DNA of 64,000 nucleotides from Alloalcanivorax marinus (GCF_016785095.1 NZ_JAEKJB010000008.1:682001-746000); one strand, 5' to 3'; shown: positions 51,783-60,468, numbered from the stretch's first letter. A program made the numbers and translations. Notes: a model not told the origin generated them from the letters alone.

Positions 51783-51956
51783 TTAGCCAGGGACCGACAT
51801 GGCCCAGATGTACGATTCTTGATTGGCCTGGAACGCCTTCATCAACAGACCGATGGCGCTATCACCGCCGAACACCGGCGCGAACAGGGCCCCGATGACC
51901 AGGACCGCGCCCACCAGGTATTCCACATAGGCCTGGCCTCGCTGCTGTTTCTTCAT
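51783..51956 (-). CDS. Small Flp-pilin-like protein (57 aa)
   Basis: A frame too short for most ORF cut-offs. MKKQQRG is followed by QAYVEYLVGAVLVIGALFAP: cleavage after Gly7 puts Glu at +5 and Tyr at +6, as in Flp prepilins. A short tail ends WAMSVPG. It may be a minor or second pilin subunit. Its ATG overlaps the stop of the gene before it (ATGA), and cpaB follows closely, so it is a genuine part of the operon. Confidence 0.8.
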   Translation of the reverse strand: MKKQQRGQAYVEYLVGAVLVIGALFAPVFGGDSAIGLLMKAFQANQESYIWAMSVPG

Positions 51957-52618
51957 GGGCGAACCTCCACCGACAGGATGTTGACGCTGCCTTCTTCCCT
52001 CTTTATGACAATGCTCATTTCACGGTCATCCTTGGCCAGATGGATACTGGCGCCACGGCGCGCCTGATCCAGGTTCTTGCGCACCACGGTCCAGTTCTTG
52101 CTGCGATAACGGTTCAGGTAGTAGTTGTAATTACTGCCCACCGAGTGCTGATTGCTGACAATCACGGTGCGCGACGGCCGGCCGGCGTCCTCCGCGGTGA
52201 TGTCGCTGATGATCTGGCTGCGCGGCAGCACCGGGAAACCTTCGCCCGGGGGCGCCGAGGTTTGCAGGTCGCTGATGCGGCTTACTCCCACCTGGGCGTA
52301 GGCGTGCCCGCCCAGGTCGGTGATCTGTACCGTGGTGTAGTAGTCGCCCCGCAGGCTGCTGAGCACCCACCACTTGCCCTGACGACTCTGTTTGTGGTCC
52401 TGGCCGTCACGGTCCCAGGCGTTGATGTAGAAATCGCGCAGCGCGTCCACGCCGGCGTCGTAGTTGTAGGTGAAGATACGCATCGCGACGCCGTTGAAGA
52501 CCATGCGGTCGGCGACCCATTCCTTTTTCACACCGCCGGGAACCGGCACATCCGGCCAGTCATCGGCGGCGCACACGCCGCTCAGTAACAGAGCGAGGGC
52601 GATCAGAATCCGTTTCAT
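51953..52618 (-). CDS. Secreted protein of unknown function in Tad operon
   Basis: 221 residues with the signal peptide MKRILIALALLLSGVCA. The mature part (DWPDVPVPGGVKKEWVADRM; RIFTYNYDAGVDALRDFY; LSSLRGDYYTTVQITDLGGHAY) looks like a compact periplasmic alpha/beta domain without cysteines beyond the signal. No family is recognised. It lies two bases after a TadE-like gene and overlaps the small Flp-like gene by four bases, so a pilus-assembly role is likely. Confidence 0.75.
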   Translation of the reverse strand: MKRILIALALLLSGVCAADDWPDVPVPGGVKKEWVADRMVFNGVAMRIFTYNYDAGVDALRDFYINAWDRDGQDHKQSRQGKWWVLSSLRGDYYTTVQITDLGGHAYAQVGVSRISDLQTSAPPGEGFPVLPRSQIISDITAEDAGRPSRTVIVSNQHSVGSNYNYYLNRYRSKNWTVVRKNLDQARRGASIHLAKDDREMSIVIKREEGSVNILSVEVRP

Positions 52619-52620
52619 GG

Positions 52621-53424
52621 TTACTCCAGACAGGCTTTCGGCGCGTCGGTCTTGCCTTTCTCGTAGCGCGCCAGACGCTGACAGGGCGCCACTTCCACAT
52701 CCACCTTGCCGAGCTGGAAGTTTTCCGGGCTCAGATCATCGAACACGAACCCGACAATGCTCTGGATGGTTCGAATCACATCACTGTCGAGCAGCGTGGT
52801 CGGCACCAGGCGGCGTATCGACTCCCGCGCGCGCTGCGGCGAACCGGCGTTCCAGGCGTCATCAAGCAGCACATAACGGGTATCCATGGTGAGTGGCTCG
52901 ATGGGCAGGTAATCCTGATTGGGCCGTATCAGGGATATCTGCACCGATGCCTGGCGATAACCCTTGCTTTCCAGCTTGAGAATGTCGGCGGCTTTTTCGT
53001 TGAGTGTCGCCAGGGTGCCACCCGGCGCCAGCGCCGTGGTATTGACCTGCACGCCGGAGTTGCCGTCGGAGAGATTGGCGAGCATCGGTCGACGGCCGCG
53101 CTCATCGCCATAGGTCGTATACGCCATGGTGTCCAGGCTCTGGTTGTCCTCGCTGAGCTTGTCCTTTTCCGAATCGAGGGCCGCTTCGGCCCGGGCAAAC
53201 ACGCGGTTGCGCACTTCCCAGCCGATCTCGGTATCGCCCTTGGCGTGCCCCTCGGACTTCCAGACCGTTTTTTCCCAGGCCGCGTAGCGCGACGCCTCCT
53301 GGGCCCGGAATTTCATATCACCGGTCTTGGCGAGCAGGGTCAGGGCGATAAAGGCCGGCAGCAGAATGAAGGTCGCGGCGACCAGAAAACCGGCCACGGA
53401 CTGCCCTCGCTGTGCGTGTCTCAC
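52621..53424 (-). CDS. TadE-like pseudopilin lacking Glu+5
   Basis: 267 residues from GTG 53424 (GTGA overlap with the tadG-like stop). MRHAQRG is followed by QSVAGFLVAATFILLPAFIA, a prepilin-like helix; the residue at +5 after the G/Q site is Gly, not the usual Glu. The remaining 230 residues are periplasmic, rich in Asp and Arg, with two cysteines at the C-terminus (PCQRL, ACLE). Probably a minor subunit or assembly factor. Confidence 0.72.
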   Translation of the reverse strand: MRHAQRGQSVAGFLVAATFILLPAFIALTLLAKTGDMKFRAQEASRYAAWEKTVWKSEGHAKGDTEIGWEVRNRVFARAEAALDSEKDKLSEDNQSLDTMAYTTYGDERGRRPMLANLSDGNSGVQVNTTALAPGGTLATLNEKAADILKLESKGYRQASVQISLIRPNQDYLPIEPLTMDTRYVLLDDAWNAGSPQRARESIRRLVPTTLLDSDVIRTIQSIVGFVFDDLSPENFQLGKVDVEVAPCQRLARYEKGKTDAPKACLE

Positions 53425-54815
53425 AGGCCCAGCTCTCCCATTGCCACCAGTTTTTCGGCGCGGGTCAGCGCCGCCAGGGAGGGCTGCCAGAACGGGTTAT
53501 AAAGGCTGCCGTATTCACGCCGGCCATCCAGCCGGGGGAACAGATCGTTGGGGTAATGGAACTCAACCCGAGCCTTGGAAATCGACGCCATCCGACCATT
53601 GAGAAAATGCTCCTGACCGCCGAACTTCATTCGCTCCTCGGAACCGGTGATGTCCGAGGCGGTTTCCACGCCCTTGGAACCGGAGGGTTTGGTCAGGGTG
53701 ATGATGATGCCCGGGCCTTCATTGAGCAGGCCGTCCTTCTTGAGCGCGCTGAAGCGGCGCATGCCCCGGTAGTTGTACTGTACGTTGGAGCGCCGGTATT
53801 CCCAATTTGCCAGACGCGAGGCGCGGCTGTTGTCGCGCCAGTATCCCTGTCCGCCGTGAATACCACTGAGATTGTACTGGCGCCCGGTATTGCTCTGCGC
53901 GCTTTGTGACGAAGCCCAGCCCACCGGAATTTCCTCGTGTTCCTTGCCCCAGGGGGTCAGCGCCCAGGTGTGGATGGACAAGGTGTCCACCGCCGACCAG
54001 GTGTAGTAGTCACCCTTGCGGTCGCTGGTTCGCGCCAGCTCGGTGCCGCCACGTTTGCGAATCTCGACACCGAACAGGCCGAAGAAGTTGACCACATCCA
54101 GGTCCTGGTTGCGCTCGGTGGTGAAGTTGTCACGGCTCTTCAAAAGCACGTTGCGGAATTCGTCGCTGCGCGCGCGGTCATCTTCATTGCCGCGCCGCCC
54201 GCGATAGTCGTGGGCGCGATCCGGGTTAAAACGGCCCACCATGGCGTTGTGCGCGTTCGCGAAGGACGCCAGCGAAGTCAGTGTGTAGGCGGTATCGACC
54301 TGAGGATCATTCTCCTCGACCACCTCTTCGAACACCTGCTGTGCCAACGCCAGCGTCTGAATGTGGGAGAAATCCTGAATGCCTGATATCAGACCGATTA
54401 CTTTATCCAGACCGTTCACCGCCACGCGCATGATCCGTTCGATCACCTCGGCGCTGCGGTCCAGAATTTTTTCCAGGGCGGCCATCGCCTGCCCCAGGTA
54501 GGGAATCCATTTGGTGACCAGGGAAATGTTGCGTGTGGTGTTGTGCAACCAGCGCGTCCAGCTCACCAGCGTCACCGCCTGAGCCACCGCCACATGGTTG
54601 GCGATCATGGCGCGGTTGGCGTAAGCCTGGACATTGAGATTGCGCGCTTCCACCGCCGCCACGCTGTAGGCCGCGGCGTCCGCCGTGGATTGCAGACGGG
54701 TCTTTTCATTGCTGATGTTGTAGGCGTCATAGACGAAGTAGACCGCGGCGGCCACGGCAAACAACATCACCAGGACATAGACGGTCATCTGCCCGGTCTG
54801 ATAGCGGCGCTTCAT
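53421..54815 (-). CDS. tadG: TadG-like Flp pilus protein
   Basis: 464 residues. MKRRYQTG precedes QMTVYVLVMLFAVAAAVYFVYDAYNISNEKTRLQSTADAAAYSVA, the hallmark TadG N-terminus (helix followed by K-x-x-x-Q-x-A-A-D-A-A-A-L-A type motif). Usual TadG proteins carry a von Willebrand factor A domain; no MIDAS DxSxS is evident here, so it is the short form. The rest is a large periplasmic domain rich in Arg and Asn. It is separated from the pilin gene by a hairpin. Confidence 0.78.
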   Translation of the reverse strand: MKRRYQTGQMTVYVLVMLFAVAAAVYFVYDAYNISNEKTRLQSTADAAAYSVAAVEARNLNVQAYANRAMIANHVAVAQAVTLVSWTRWLHNTTRNISLVTKWIPYLGQAMAALEKILDRSAEVIERIMRVAVNGLDKVIGLISGIQDFSHIQTLALAQQVFEEVVEENDPQVDTAYTLTSLASFANAHNAMVGRFNPDRAHDYRGRRGNEDDRARSDEFRNVLLKSRDNFTTERNQDLDVVNFFGLFGVEIRKRGGTELARTSDRKGDYYTWSAVDTLSIHTWALTPWGKEHEEIPVGWASSQSAQSNTGRQYNLSGIHGGQGYWRDNSRASRLANWEYRRSNVQYNYRGMRRFSALKKDGLLNEGPGIIITLTKPSGSKGVETASDITGSEERMKFGGQEHFLNGRMASISKARVEFHYPNDLFPRLDGRREYGSLYNPFWQPSLAALTRAEKLVAMGELGL

Positions 54816-54840
54816 GATTTCCCCCGGAGAAAAGAAACGG

Positions 54841-54862
54841 TGTGCCCGCTAGCGCGGGCACA
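54841..54862 (-). terminator. Hairpin between pilin and tadG (possible partial terminator)
   Basis: Perfect 9-bp stem TGTGCCCGC / GCGGGCACA with loop TAGC (54841-54862). On the minus strand a broken T-tract (GTTTCTTTTC) follows. It would let pilin mRNA accumulate above the rest of the operon. Confidence 0.6.
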
Positions 54863-54874
54863 CCCGTTGTTCTC

Positions 54875-55135
54875 TTACTTCTGGTTCCCTTCGCCGTAGT
54901 TGCTCAGATCCTTGGCGGAAGCAGCCTGCGTGGAGGCATCGTTCGCCGAAGTCTGGGCTTTGCTGATTTCCTGATCGCTTTCCTGACCGGACATTTCCTT
55001 GGCGAGGCCGGCGGTCTGGTTCCGCAGGGTGTCACCAAAGAGGCGGTACACGCCGATTGCCGCGACGGCGATCAGTGCCACGATGATGATGTACTCGGTC
55101 ATGCCTTGTCCTAGCTGACGATTGCGAAGTTTCAT
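54875..55135 (-). CDS. flp: Flp-family type IVb major pilin
   Basis: 86 residues from ATG 55135, with a GAGGGGAG ribosome site; an upstream ATG 55159 lacks one. MKLRNRQLG precedes QGMTEYIIIVALIAVAAIGVY: cleavage after Gly9 puts Glu at +5 and Tyr at +6, the Flp signature. The tail is long and hydrophilic (Ser, Gln, Ala-rich; AQTSANDASTQAASAKDLS), about 25 residues more than typical Flp pilins. First gene of the Tad locus; no prepilin peptidase is found nearby. Confidence 0.88.
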   Translation of the reverse strand: MKLRNRQLGQGMTEYIIIVALIAVAAIGVYRLFGDTLRNQTAGLAKEMSGQESDQEISKAQTSANDASTQAASAKDLSNYGEGNQK

Positions 55136-55212
55136 ACTCCCCTCTCTTGATTGGGTCATTTAAAAGTCACCGGCAAGCGGCGGTGAATACAGTGATCAAA
55201 GCGCGCCCGCGC

Positions 55213-56154
55213 CTACTGCTCTGCCAATTGAAGGTAGGCGTTTTCCAATTCCGCCATCCCTTCCTTGATCGCGGCTTCGCCGTCCGGATAGGTTCCATGG
55301 AACCAGTCCAGGCGAATCTCCGCCGCGTCGATGTACCAGCGTGCGTGGGCTCGGGCCGCGGCACGCAGATACGCCGGCAGTTCTTCGTGGTAGCGTCGCG
55401 CCGCCGCGGCATCCGCCGGCTGATGCTCCGCCACCAGCCGGGCAAGCCCCGGCACTTCTTGTTCCGCGTCCGCCTTCATCAAAGCGGCCACGTTGAGCAG
55501 ATGCTGATTGCGATCCTCATGCCCGGTGGTCACGCCCCCGGCACCGGAGCCACCCTGGTAATCACGGCGTTTTTCGATATAGCGCTGGCCCGCGTCGCGA
55601 TACATCCGGTCACGCTCGCCGGCCAGAGCCACGTTCAGCTCATGCAGAACCAGCCGCTGGTCCTGGTGCTGGAAAATATGGTCGGCGGAATCGGCGCCTC
55701 CCTCGCAGGTCGGCGGCACGAAGAAAAACCGGTCGTTATCCGCGTCATAGGCAAGGCGCGCGTCGTCGGGCAGCTGGGCACGCCCCTCGCCGTCCTTCAG
55801 CCATCCCGCTTCCTTGGTGAGGCGGGCGTGCCATTCGTGCAGCGGCAGACCCTCGGCGCTGGTTTCAACGTCGCTTTGATCACTGTTCCAGGAAGGCGGT
55901 ACCTCAAGACGATCCACGGCGGCATAAACGGGCTGTTCCCCTTCACCGCGAACCAGCAGGTAATAATTGCTGCCCTGCGCGCGGGCGGTGAAATCCACCC
56001 CGGCGGGGCCCAGGCCAGTGCAACGCTGCGCCGCGCGATAGGTACCGGACAGGCGATCGCTCCGCTCGCCACCGTCATCGGACGGCGAGGTGTTGCCGCC
56101 GTCGCAGGCGGACACCGCCAAGGTGGTTAGAAACAGAACCAGTACCCGATTCAT
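55213..56154 (-). CDS. Lipoprotein of unknown function upstream of the Tad locus
   Basis: 313 residues. Signal peptide LVLFLTTLAVSAC is a lipobox. The mature protein has cysteines near 43 and 150 and two parts: a beta-prone half (GSNYYLLVRGEGEQPVYAAVD) and a helical half with HEDRNQHLLNVAALM and RAAARAHARWYIDAAEI. No family recognised. It is 77 bases upstream of the pilin gene on the same strand and may be part of the pilus system or independent. Confidence 0.7.
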   Translation of the reverse strand: MNRVLVLFLTTLAVSACDGGNTSPSDDGGERSDRLSGTYRAAQRCTGLGPAGVDFTARAQGSNYYLLVRGEGEQPVYAAVDRLEVPPSWNSDQSDVETSAEGLPLHEWHARLTKEAGWLKDGEGRAQLPDDARLAYDADNDRFFFVPPTCEGGADSADHIFQHQDQRLVLHELNVALAGERDRMYRDAGQRYIEKRRDYQGGSGAGGVTTGHEDRNQHLLNVAALMKADAEQEVPGLARLVAEHQPADAAAARRYHEELPAYLRAAARAHARWYIDAAEIRLDWFHGTYPDGEAAIKEGMAELENAYLQLAEQ

Positions 56155-56360
56155 CGCAAGCCCCTCGTCATGAGCCCGCGAACATAGAGAACCGGCGTCG
56201 CGGTTTCCATTAACCGAAGATGACCGTCCCTTTTTTTATTAACCAGGTCACAGAGGTTGGCCCCAAAACCGGAACCAGTTGGCGTTGACGGTGAGGAATT
56301 GAACGAACGGAAAAGATGGTAAACAGCTTGTTTTTATAGGGTTTTTTGAAGTGTCGAACA

Positions 56361-56394
56361 CCAGGGAACGCAGCGCTCGATGCCGCGCCCCTGG
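56361..56394. repeat. Imperfect inverted repeat in the 56155-56404 gap
   Basis: CCAGGG (56361-56366) and CCCTGG (56389-56394) with partly paired interior. Nearby is AAACA-GCT-TGTTT (56321-56333) and two ATTAACC copies near 56210 and 56239 in an AT-richer stretch. No gene is seen in this 250-base gap. Confidence 0.3.
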
Positions 56395-56404
56395 CAATTA
56401 ATAC

Positions 56405-56743
56405 TTAAAGTTCGCCGCACTCTTCTCGGTATTTTTTCTGGTATTCGGCGTCGGCCTTATCGTATTCACCGGTGTTGATCGGATGGGACGGTTCGCTGGG
56501 CTTGCTGTTCTCCGCCTTCTCCGCCACCCGCACCATGGCGTCCAGCTCATCACGCATGGACGGTGTCGCATCGCGCAGCGAGACCAGCTCCTGGCGCGCG
56601 CTACCCAGCTCGCCCATGCCGACCATGGCCAGCTCCACATCGGACACCGCCTTGGCGATACGAACACAGGTATCGTCATCCACGGCGGCCACCGGGCCGG
56701 CCAGGGTGAGCAGGGCGGCGGCCACAACGGCTTTTCTTCTCAC
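56405..56743 (-). CDS. Small secreted protein, unknown function
   Basis: 112 residues from GTG 56743, which has AGGAG six bases upstream; a longer frame from ATG 56782 lacks a site. RRKAVVAAALLTLAGPVAA is a Sec signal peptide. The mature domain is helical (DDDTCVRIAKAVSDVELAMVGMGELGSARQELVSL) with one cysteine early and one at the end (EECGEL) that could form a disulfide. No known family. Confidence 0.68.
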   Translation of the reverse strand: MRRKAVVAAALLTLAGPVAAVDDDTCVRIAKAVSDVELAMVGMGELGSARQELVSLRDATPSMRDELDAMVRVAEKAENSKPSEPSHPINTGEYDKADAEYQKKYREECGEL

Positions 56744-56943
56744 GGGTTTCTCCTTGACGTCGGTAACGGGAAGAAGGCGCAAACCTTACCACCGTGTTTC
56801 GGAGACGTCCGGCCTGCTCGCTCCTACCGGCGGGAAACGTGACCGGTTGCGCACAACGCCGCTTTGTAAAGGAGATGGCATGGTTCCACCGAGCACCGCC
56901 CGGTTACACTGGGCGCCGTTTTTTCATTGATTAAGGATGGACC

Positions 56944-57369
56944 ATGAAAAAAACCAGCATCACCCTCGCCTTCGCCCTGGCCGTGCTGAGCGGGCCGGCC
57001 CTGGCCGCCGATCTCAAGCCGGGCAAGTGGGAAGTCAAGCAACGGGCGGTCGGCGACCAGGTCCCCCCGGGCATGGACCAGGAAAAGACGCGCACACGCT
57101 GCGTTACCGCCAAGGAAGCGGAGGACATCGAGAAGACCCTGCGCCAGAACTGGTTGCGTAACGGCTGCAAAAGCCCGGAGACCGAGTGGGACGGCGATAC
57201 CCTGGAATGGAGCACCCAGTGCCAGGCCGGGGAACGCACGCTGGATTCCAGCGGCACCATGACCGTGAAGGATGACGAGCATTACACCACGGAAATCACC
57301 ACCGGCACGCCGCAGGGCGGGATGACGATAAAGGCAGAGGCCCGCTGGACCGGCCCCTGCGATTCCTGA
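56944..57369 (+). CDS. DUF3617 family periplasmic protein
   Basis: 141 residues. Signal peptide ITLAFALAVLSGPALA, then LKPGKWEVKQRAVG, which is the typical opening of DUF3617 proteins (L-x-P-G-x-W-E). Four cysteines (TRCVTA, NGCKSP, TQCQAG, GPCDS) probably make two disulfides. Function of the family is unknown; members are abundant small periplasmic proteins. ATG 56944 follows AAGGATG. Single gene, converging on the DJ-1/PfpI gene. Confidence 0.85.
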   Translation: MKKTSITLAFALAVLSGPALAADLKPGKWEVKQRAVGDQVPPGMDQEKTRTRCVTAKEAEDIEKTLRQNWLRNGCKSPETEWDGDTLEWSTQCQAGERTLDSSGTMTVKDDEHYTTEITTGTPQGGMTIKAEARWTGPCDS

Positions 57370-57378
57370 GCATCGCGC

Positions 57379-58053
57379 TCATTCGGAGTACAGCACCTCG
57401 ACCACCGCCTCGGCGGTGACCTGACTGGAAGGCGGGTTCTGGCCGGTGACCAGGCGACCATCGGTAACCGCCTGGGGCTCGAACTTGCCCTTGTTGCGCA
57501 ACTCCGCGCCCAACTCGGCCAGCCGCGTCTCCAGCAGGAAGGGCATCACTTCGTCGAGCCCCACCTCACGTTCTTCCTCGTTGGTGAAGCAGGCCACCTC
57601 GCGGCCCTTCACCAGCGGCACGCCGTTTTCGTCCCGGGCACCCACCAGCGCCGCGGGGCCGTGGCAGACGGCACTGACCACGCCACCCTGGGCCCAGGTG
57701 CGCTCCAACACGCCGGCCACCAACGGGTTGTCGGGCATGTCGAACATCGCGCCATGGCCACCGGGCACGAACACGGCCACGAAGCCGTCTTCCCAGATCT
57801 CCTCCAGGGGGCGGGTGTTTTCCAGCTCGGCGATGGCTTCCCGCCACGCTTCCTTCTGGTCGTCGTCGGGCACCGAACGCGGGTCGATGGGCACCTTGCC
57901 GCCGGACGGGCTCGCCACCCGCACCGGAATGTTGTTGTCCTTGAATACCTTGTAGGGCACCGCGAACTCTTCCAGCCACAGGCCGGTTTGCTGGCCCTGG
58001 CCCATCTGGGACGCACTGGTCACCAGCATCAAAAGAGGTTTGTCCAAGTTCAT
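57379..58053 (-). CDS. DJ-1/PfpI-family protein (Hsp31/glyoxalase III-like)
   Basis: 224 residues. The nucleophile elbow AVCHGPAAL carries Cys130, with VPGGHGAMFDMP near 97 and the acidic residue of WLEEFAVPYKVF near 28. This matches class I glutamine-amidotransferase-like DJ-1 proteins of the Hsp31 type, which detoxify glyoxal or methylglyoxal or act as chaperones. Divergent from dgt over about 140 bases. Confidence 0.9.
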   Translation of the reverse strand: MNLDKPLLMLVTSASQMGQGQQTGLWLEEFAVPYKVFKDNNIPVRVASPSGGKVPIDPRSVPDDDQKEAWREAIAELENTRPLEEIWEDGFVAVFVPGGHGAMFDMPDNPLVAGVLERTWAQGGVVSAVCHGPAALVGARDENGVPLVKGREVACFTNEEEREVGLDEVMPFLLETRLAELGAELRNKGKFEPQAVTDGRLVTGQNPPSSQVTAEAVVEVLYSE

Positions 58054-58159
58054 AGTGACTCCTTCACTCTCCCGGGTTGGATTCCCCCTTGGGGGTTTGA
58101 GATTTCGCTTGACGCCGACGGGTTCGGCATCAAGATGGGATCAATACACGCAGCCCTGG

Positions 58160-58171
58160 GGGCTTAAGCCC
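58160..58171. promoter_or_regulatory. Palindrome GGGCTTAAGCCC before dgt
   Basis: A perfect 12-base palindrome 22 bases upstream of the dgt ATG, followed by CTCTTTTC. A second small hairpin CCCCCTTGGGGG lies at 58084-58095. They could be an operator or a weak terminator in the dgt leader. Confidence 0.3.
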
Positions 58172-58192
58172 TCTTTTCAACACACGGTGACC

Positions 58193-59545
58193 ATGAACTG
58201 GGAACAACTGCTGAACAAGGCGCGGCTGGGCCAGCGCGATGCCAAGGACGAGACCGGTCGCACCGCCTTTCTGCGCGACCATGACAAGATCATCTTCTCC
58301 GGCGCGTTCCGGCGCCTGGCGCGCAAAACCCAGGTCCATCCCCTGGCCACCAACGACCATGTCCACAATCGGCTGACCCATTCCCTGGAGGTTTCGTGCG
58401 TGGGCCGCACCCTGGGTATTCGCGTGGGCGAGCGGCTGGCGCGCCTGGGCCACCTGCCGGAGAGTGTCAACGCCACCGACCTGGGCGACATCGTGCAGTC
58501 CGCCTGCCTGGCCCATGACATCGGTAACCCGCCGTTCGGTCACACCGGAGAGCGCGCCATCCGCGCCTGGTTCCAGGAACGCGGCCAGCGCTATCTGGAG
58601 TTGCTGACGCCGGCCCAGCAGTGCGATCTGATCTATTTCGAGGGCAATGCCCAGGGCTTTCGCATCCTCACCAAAAGTGAGTACCACCAGTACGACGACG
58701 GCATGCGGCTCACCTACGCCACCCTGGCCACCTTCCTGAAATACCCCTGGCTGTCATCCCGGGCCGGCGAGGACGGTGCCAAGCCCGGCAAATACAGCGC
58801 TTTCCTGGCGGAAGCGGCGCCCTTCGCGGAAGTATGCCAGGCCACCGGGCTACGCGAGCTGGCGCCGGGCCGCCACTGCCGGCACCCGCTGGCCTACCTG
58901 ATGGAAGCGGCGGATGACTTCTGCTACGCCATCATCGATCTGGAAGACGGTCTGGAGATGGACCTGCTGCACTGGGACGAAGTGTACGCCCTGCTCTCGC
59001 CGGCATTGCCGGACAACGCCGAGGTACGCCATCTGGTGCGCTCGGAAATGCGCGACGGCCGCAAGGCGGCGCTGCTGCGCGGCAAGATCATCGAGCGGTT
59101 CATCGAGGCTGGCGTGGAAGCCTTCGTCGCCAACCACCAGGCGCTTCTGGACGGCACCATGGACGGGGACCTGCTGCATCATTGCGAACCGGCGGTCCAC
59201 GACGTGGTGGAAAACGCCAAGCAACTGGCCCGCGGCAAGGTGTTCGAACACCCACGCAAAATCGAACTGGAGATCGGCGCCTTCGAGGTGATGGGCGCGC
59301 TGCTCGACGGCCTGATCGAGGCGGCCCTGTCCCATGCCCGGGGCACCGCCCGCAATTACCGACACGAGCGCATCATCGACCTGATCGGTCGTCACAGCTT
59401 CCCCGACGGCCTGACGGCGCTGGGCGAGCAGGAACGAATCTACCAGTGCATCATGCGGGCGCTGGATTTCCTGTCCGGCATGACCGACAACTATGCCACC
59501 TATCTCGCCAAGCAATTCTCGGGCATGGCCGAGACGCGTTACTGA
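58193..59545 (+). CDS. dgt: Deoxyguanosinetriphosphate triphosphohydrolase
   Basis: 450 residues from ATG 58193 (GTG 58187 also possible; ribosome site weak). HD-domain ligands are His63 in NRLTHSLEV and His108-Asp109 in LAHDIGNPPFGHTGE, and GAFRRLARKTQV is the typical dNTPase opening. It hydrolyses dGTP (and perhaps other dNTPs) to the nucleoside and triphosphate, adjusting dNTP pools. Its last seven bases overlap the convergent hydrolase gene. Confidence 0.92.
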   Translation: MNWEQLLNKARLGQRDAKDETGRTAFLRDHDKIIFSGAFRRLARKTQVHPLATNDHVHNRLTHSLEVSCVGRTLGIRVGERLARLGHLPESVNATDLGDIVQSACLAHDIGNPPFGHTGERAIRAWFQERGQRYLELLTPAQQCDLIYFEGNAQGFRILTKSEYHQYDDGMRLTYATLATFLKYPWLSSRAGEDGAKPGKYSAFLAEAAPFAEVCQATGLRELAPGRHCRHPLAYLMEAADDFCYAIIDLEDGLEMDLLHWDEVYALLSPALPDNAEVRHLVRSEMRDGRKAALLRGKIIERFIEAGVEAFVANHQALLDGTMDGDLLHHCEPAVHDVVENAKQLARGKVFEHPRKIELEIGAFEVMGALLDGLIEAALSHARGTARNYRHERIIDLIGRHSFPDGLTALGEQERIYQCIMRALDFLSGMTDNYATYLAKQFSGMAETRY

Positions 59546-60309
59546 ACCCGCCGCAGAATATCCTCCAGGGCCCGGTTGAAGACCTCCGGCATTTCCAGTT
59601 GCGGAAAGTGACCGGCGCCGGGCAGCCGCTGCTCATCCACGCGCCCGGCGCAACGCCGCCGGGAGGCGTCCGGGATCAGGTCGCCGTTGATCGCCAGCAG
59701 CGGCGCCCGTAGCGCCTGGAAGGCGGGCTCCGGGTCCCAGCGCAGCAAGTCCGACCACAACGGCAACATGCGGGCCGGGTTCGTTTCCTTCATACCGTTG
59801 GCGAGCTCGTCCTTGGCGCCCCGACGCATACCGCTGGCGGCATTGGTGTCGACCAACCGATCCAGCGCCGATTCGAAATCCTCCCGAAAGCCCCGTTCGA
59901 TGGCGGAAGCATCCGCTTCGGCCAGGTCGCCGTAGGGAATGACGAAGGTATCCACCAACACCACGGCGGCCACATCGGGCAGGCGGGCGGCCGCCTCCAT
60001 GGCCACCGCGCCGCCCATGGAATGCCCCACCAGCACCACCCGCGCCGGTCGCCTGGAGGCCACCAGATCGGCCACGTCGGCGGCCAGCCCGGCAACGCTG
60101 AACACGCCGTCCGTGGTCGCCGAATCACCATGGCCGGGCAGATCCGGCGCCAGGCAGTGGTAATCACGCCCCGGCCCCTCCAGGAAGGCGTCCCAATGGC
60201 CCCGCCGGCAGGTCCAGCCGTGTAGCAGCACCACCAGGTCGGCGCCGGCGCCGGTTTCCGACGCACGAAGCGCCCGGCCATCGGAAAGGGTGACAGTGGT
60301 TTCAATCAT
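59539..60309 (-). CDS. Alpha/beta hydrolase
   Basis: 256 residues from ATG 60309, with GGGGAA upstream. VVLLHGWTCRRGHWD forms the oxyanion loop, GHSMGG carries nucleophile Ser97, and the histidine lies in GAGHFPQLE near residue 232. A typical small cytoplasmic esterase or C-C hydrolase. Substrate unknown. Divergent from the LuxR regulator across a 192-base gap, so regulation by it is plausible. Confidence 0.9.
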   Translation of the reverse strand: MIETTVTLSDGRALRASETGAGADLVVLLHGWTCRRGHWDAFLEGPGRDYHCLAPDLPGHGDSATTDGVFSVAGLAADVADLVASRRPARVVLVGHSMGGAVAMEAAARLPDVAAVVLVDTFVIPYGDLAEADASAIERGFREDFESALDRLVDTNAASGMRRGAKDELANGMKETNPARMLPLWSDLLRWDPEPAFQALRAPLLAINGDLIPDASRRRCAGRVDEQRLPGAGHFPQLEMPEVFNRALEDILRRVQ

Positions 60310-60468
60310 TCGGTGTTCCCCAAAACGGTTCAGGCAAAGGCCTGGCAAGCCATGGTTGAGCTCCCCGTTCAACATGGTGCCGCGCACGGCTGCCCTGATG
60401 AACGCCCCCGGGAGCGTAGCGTTTTGTTACCTGGTTCTCGTGGCAACGATTAATTTGTGACATAGTCG

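Noticed and set aside
53421..54815. Von Willebrand factor A domain in the TadG-like protein
   Set aside because: No DxSxS metal-site motif or matching fold pattern could be found, so it is described as the short TadG type.
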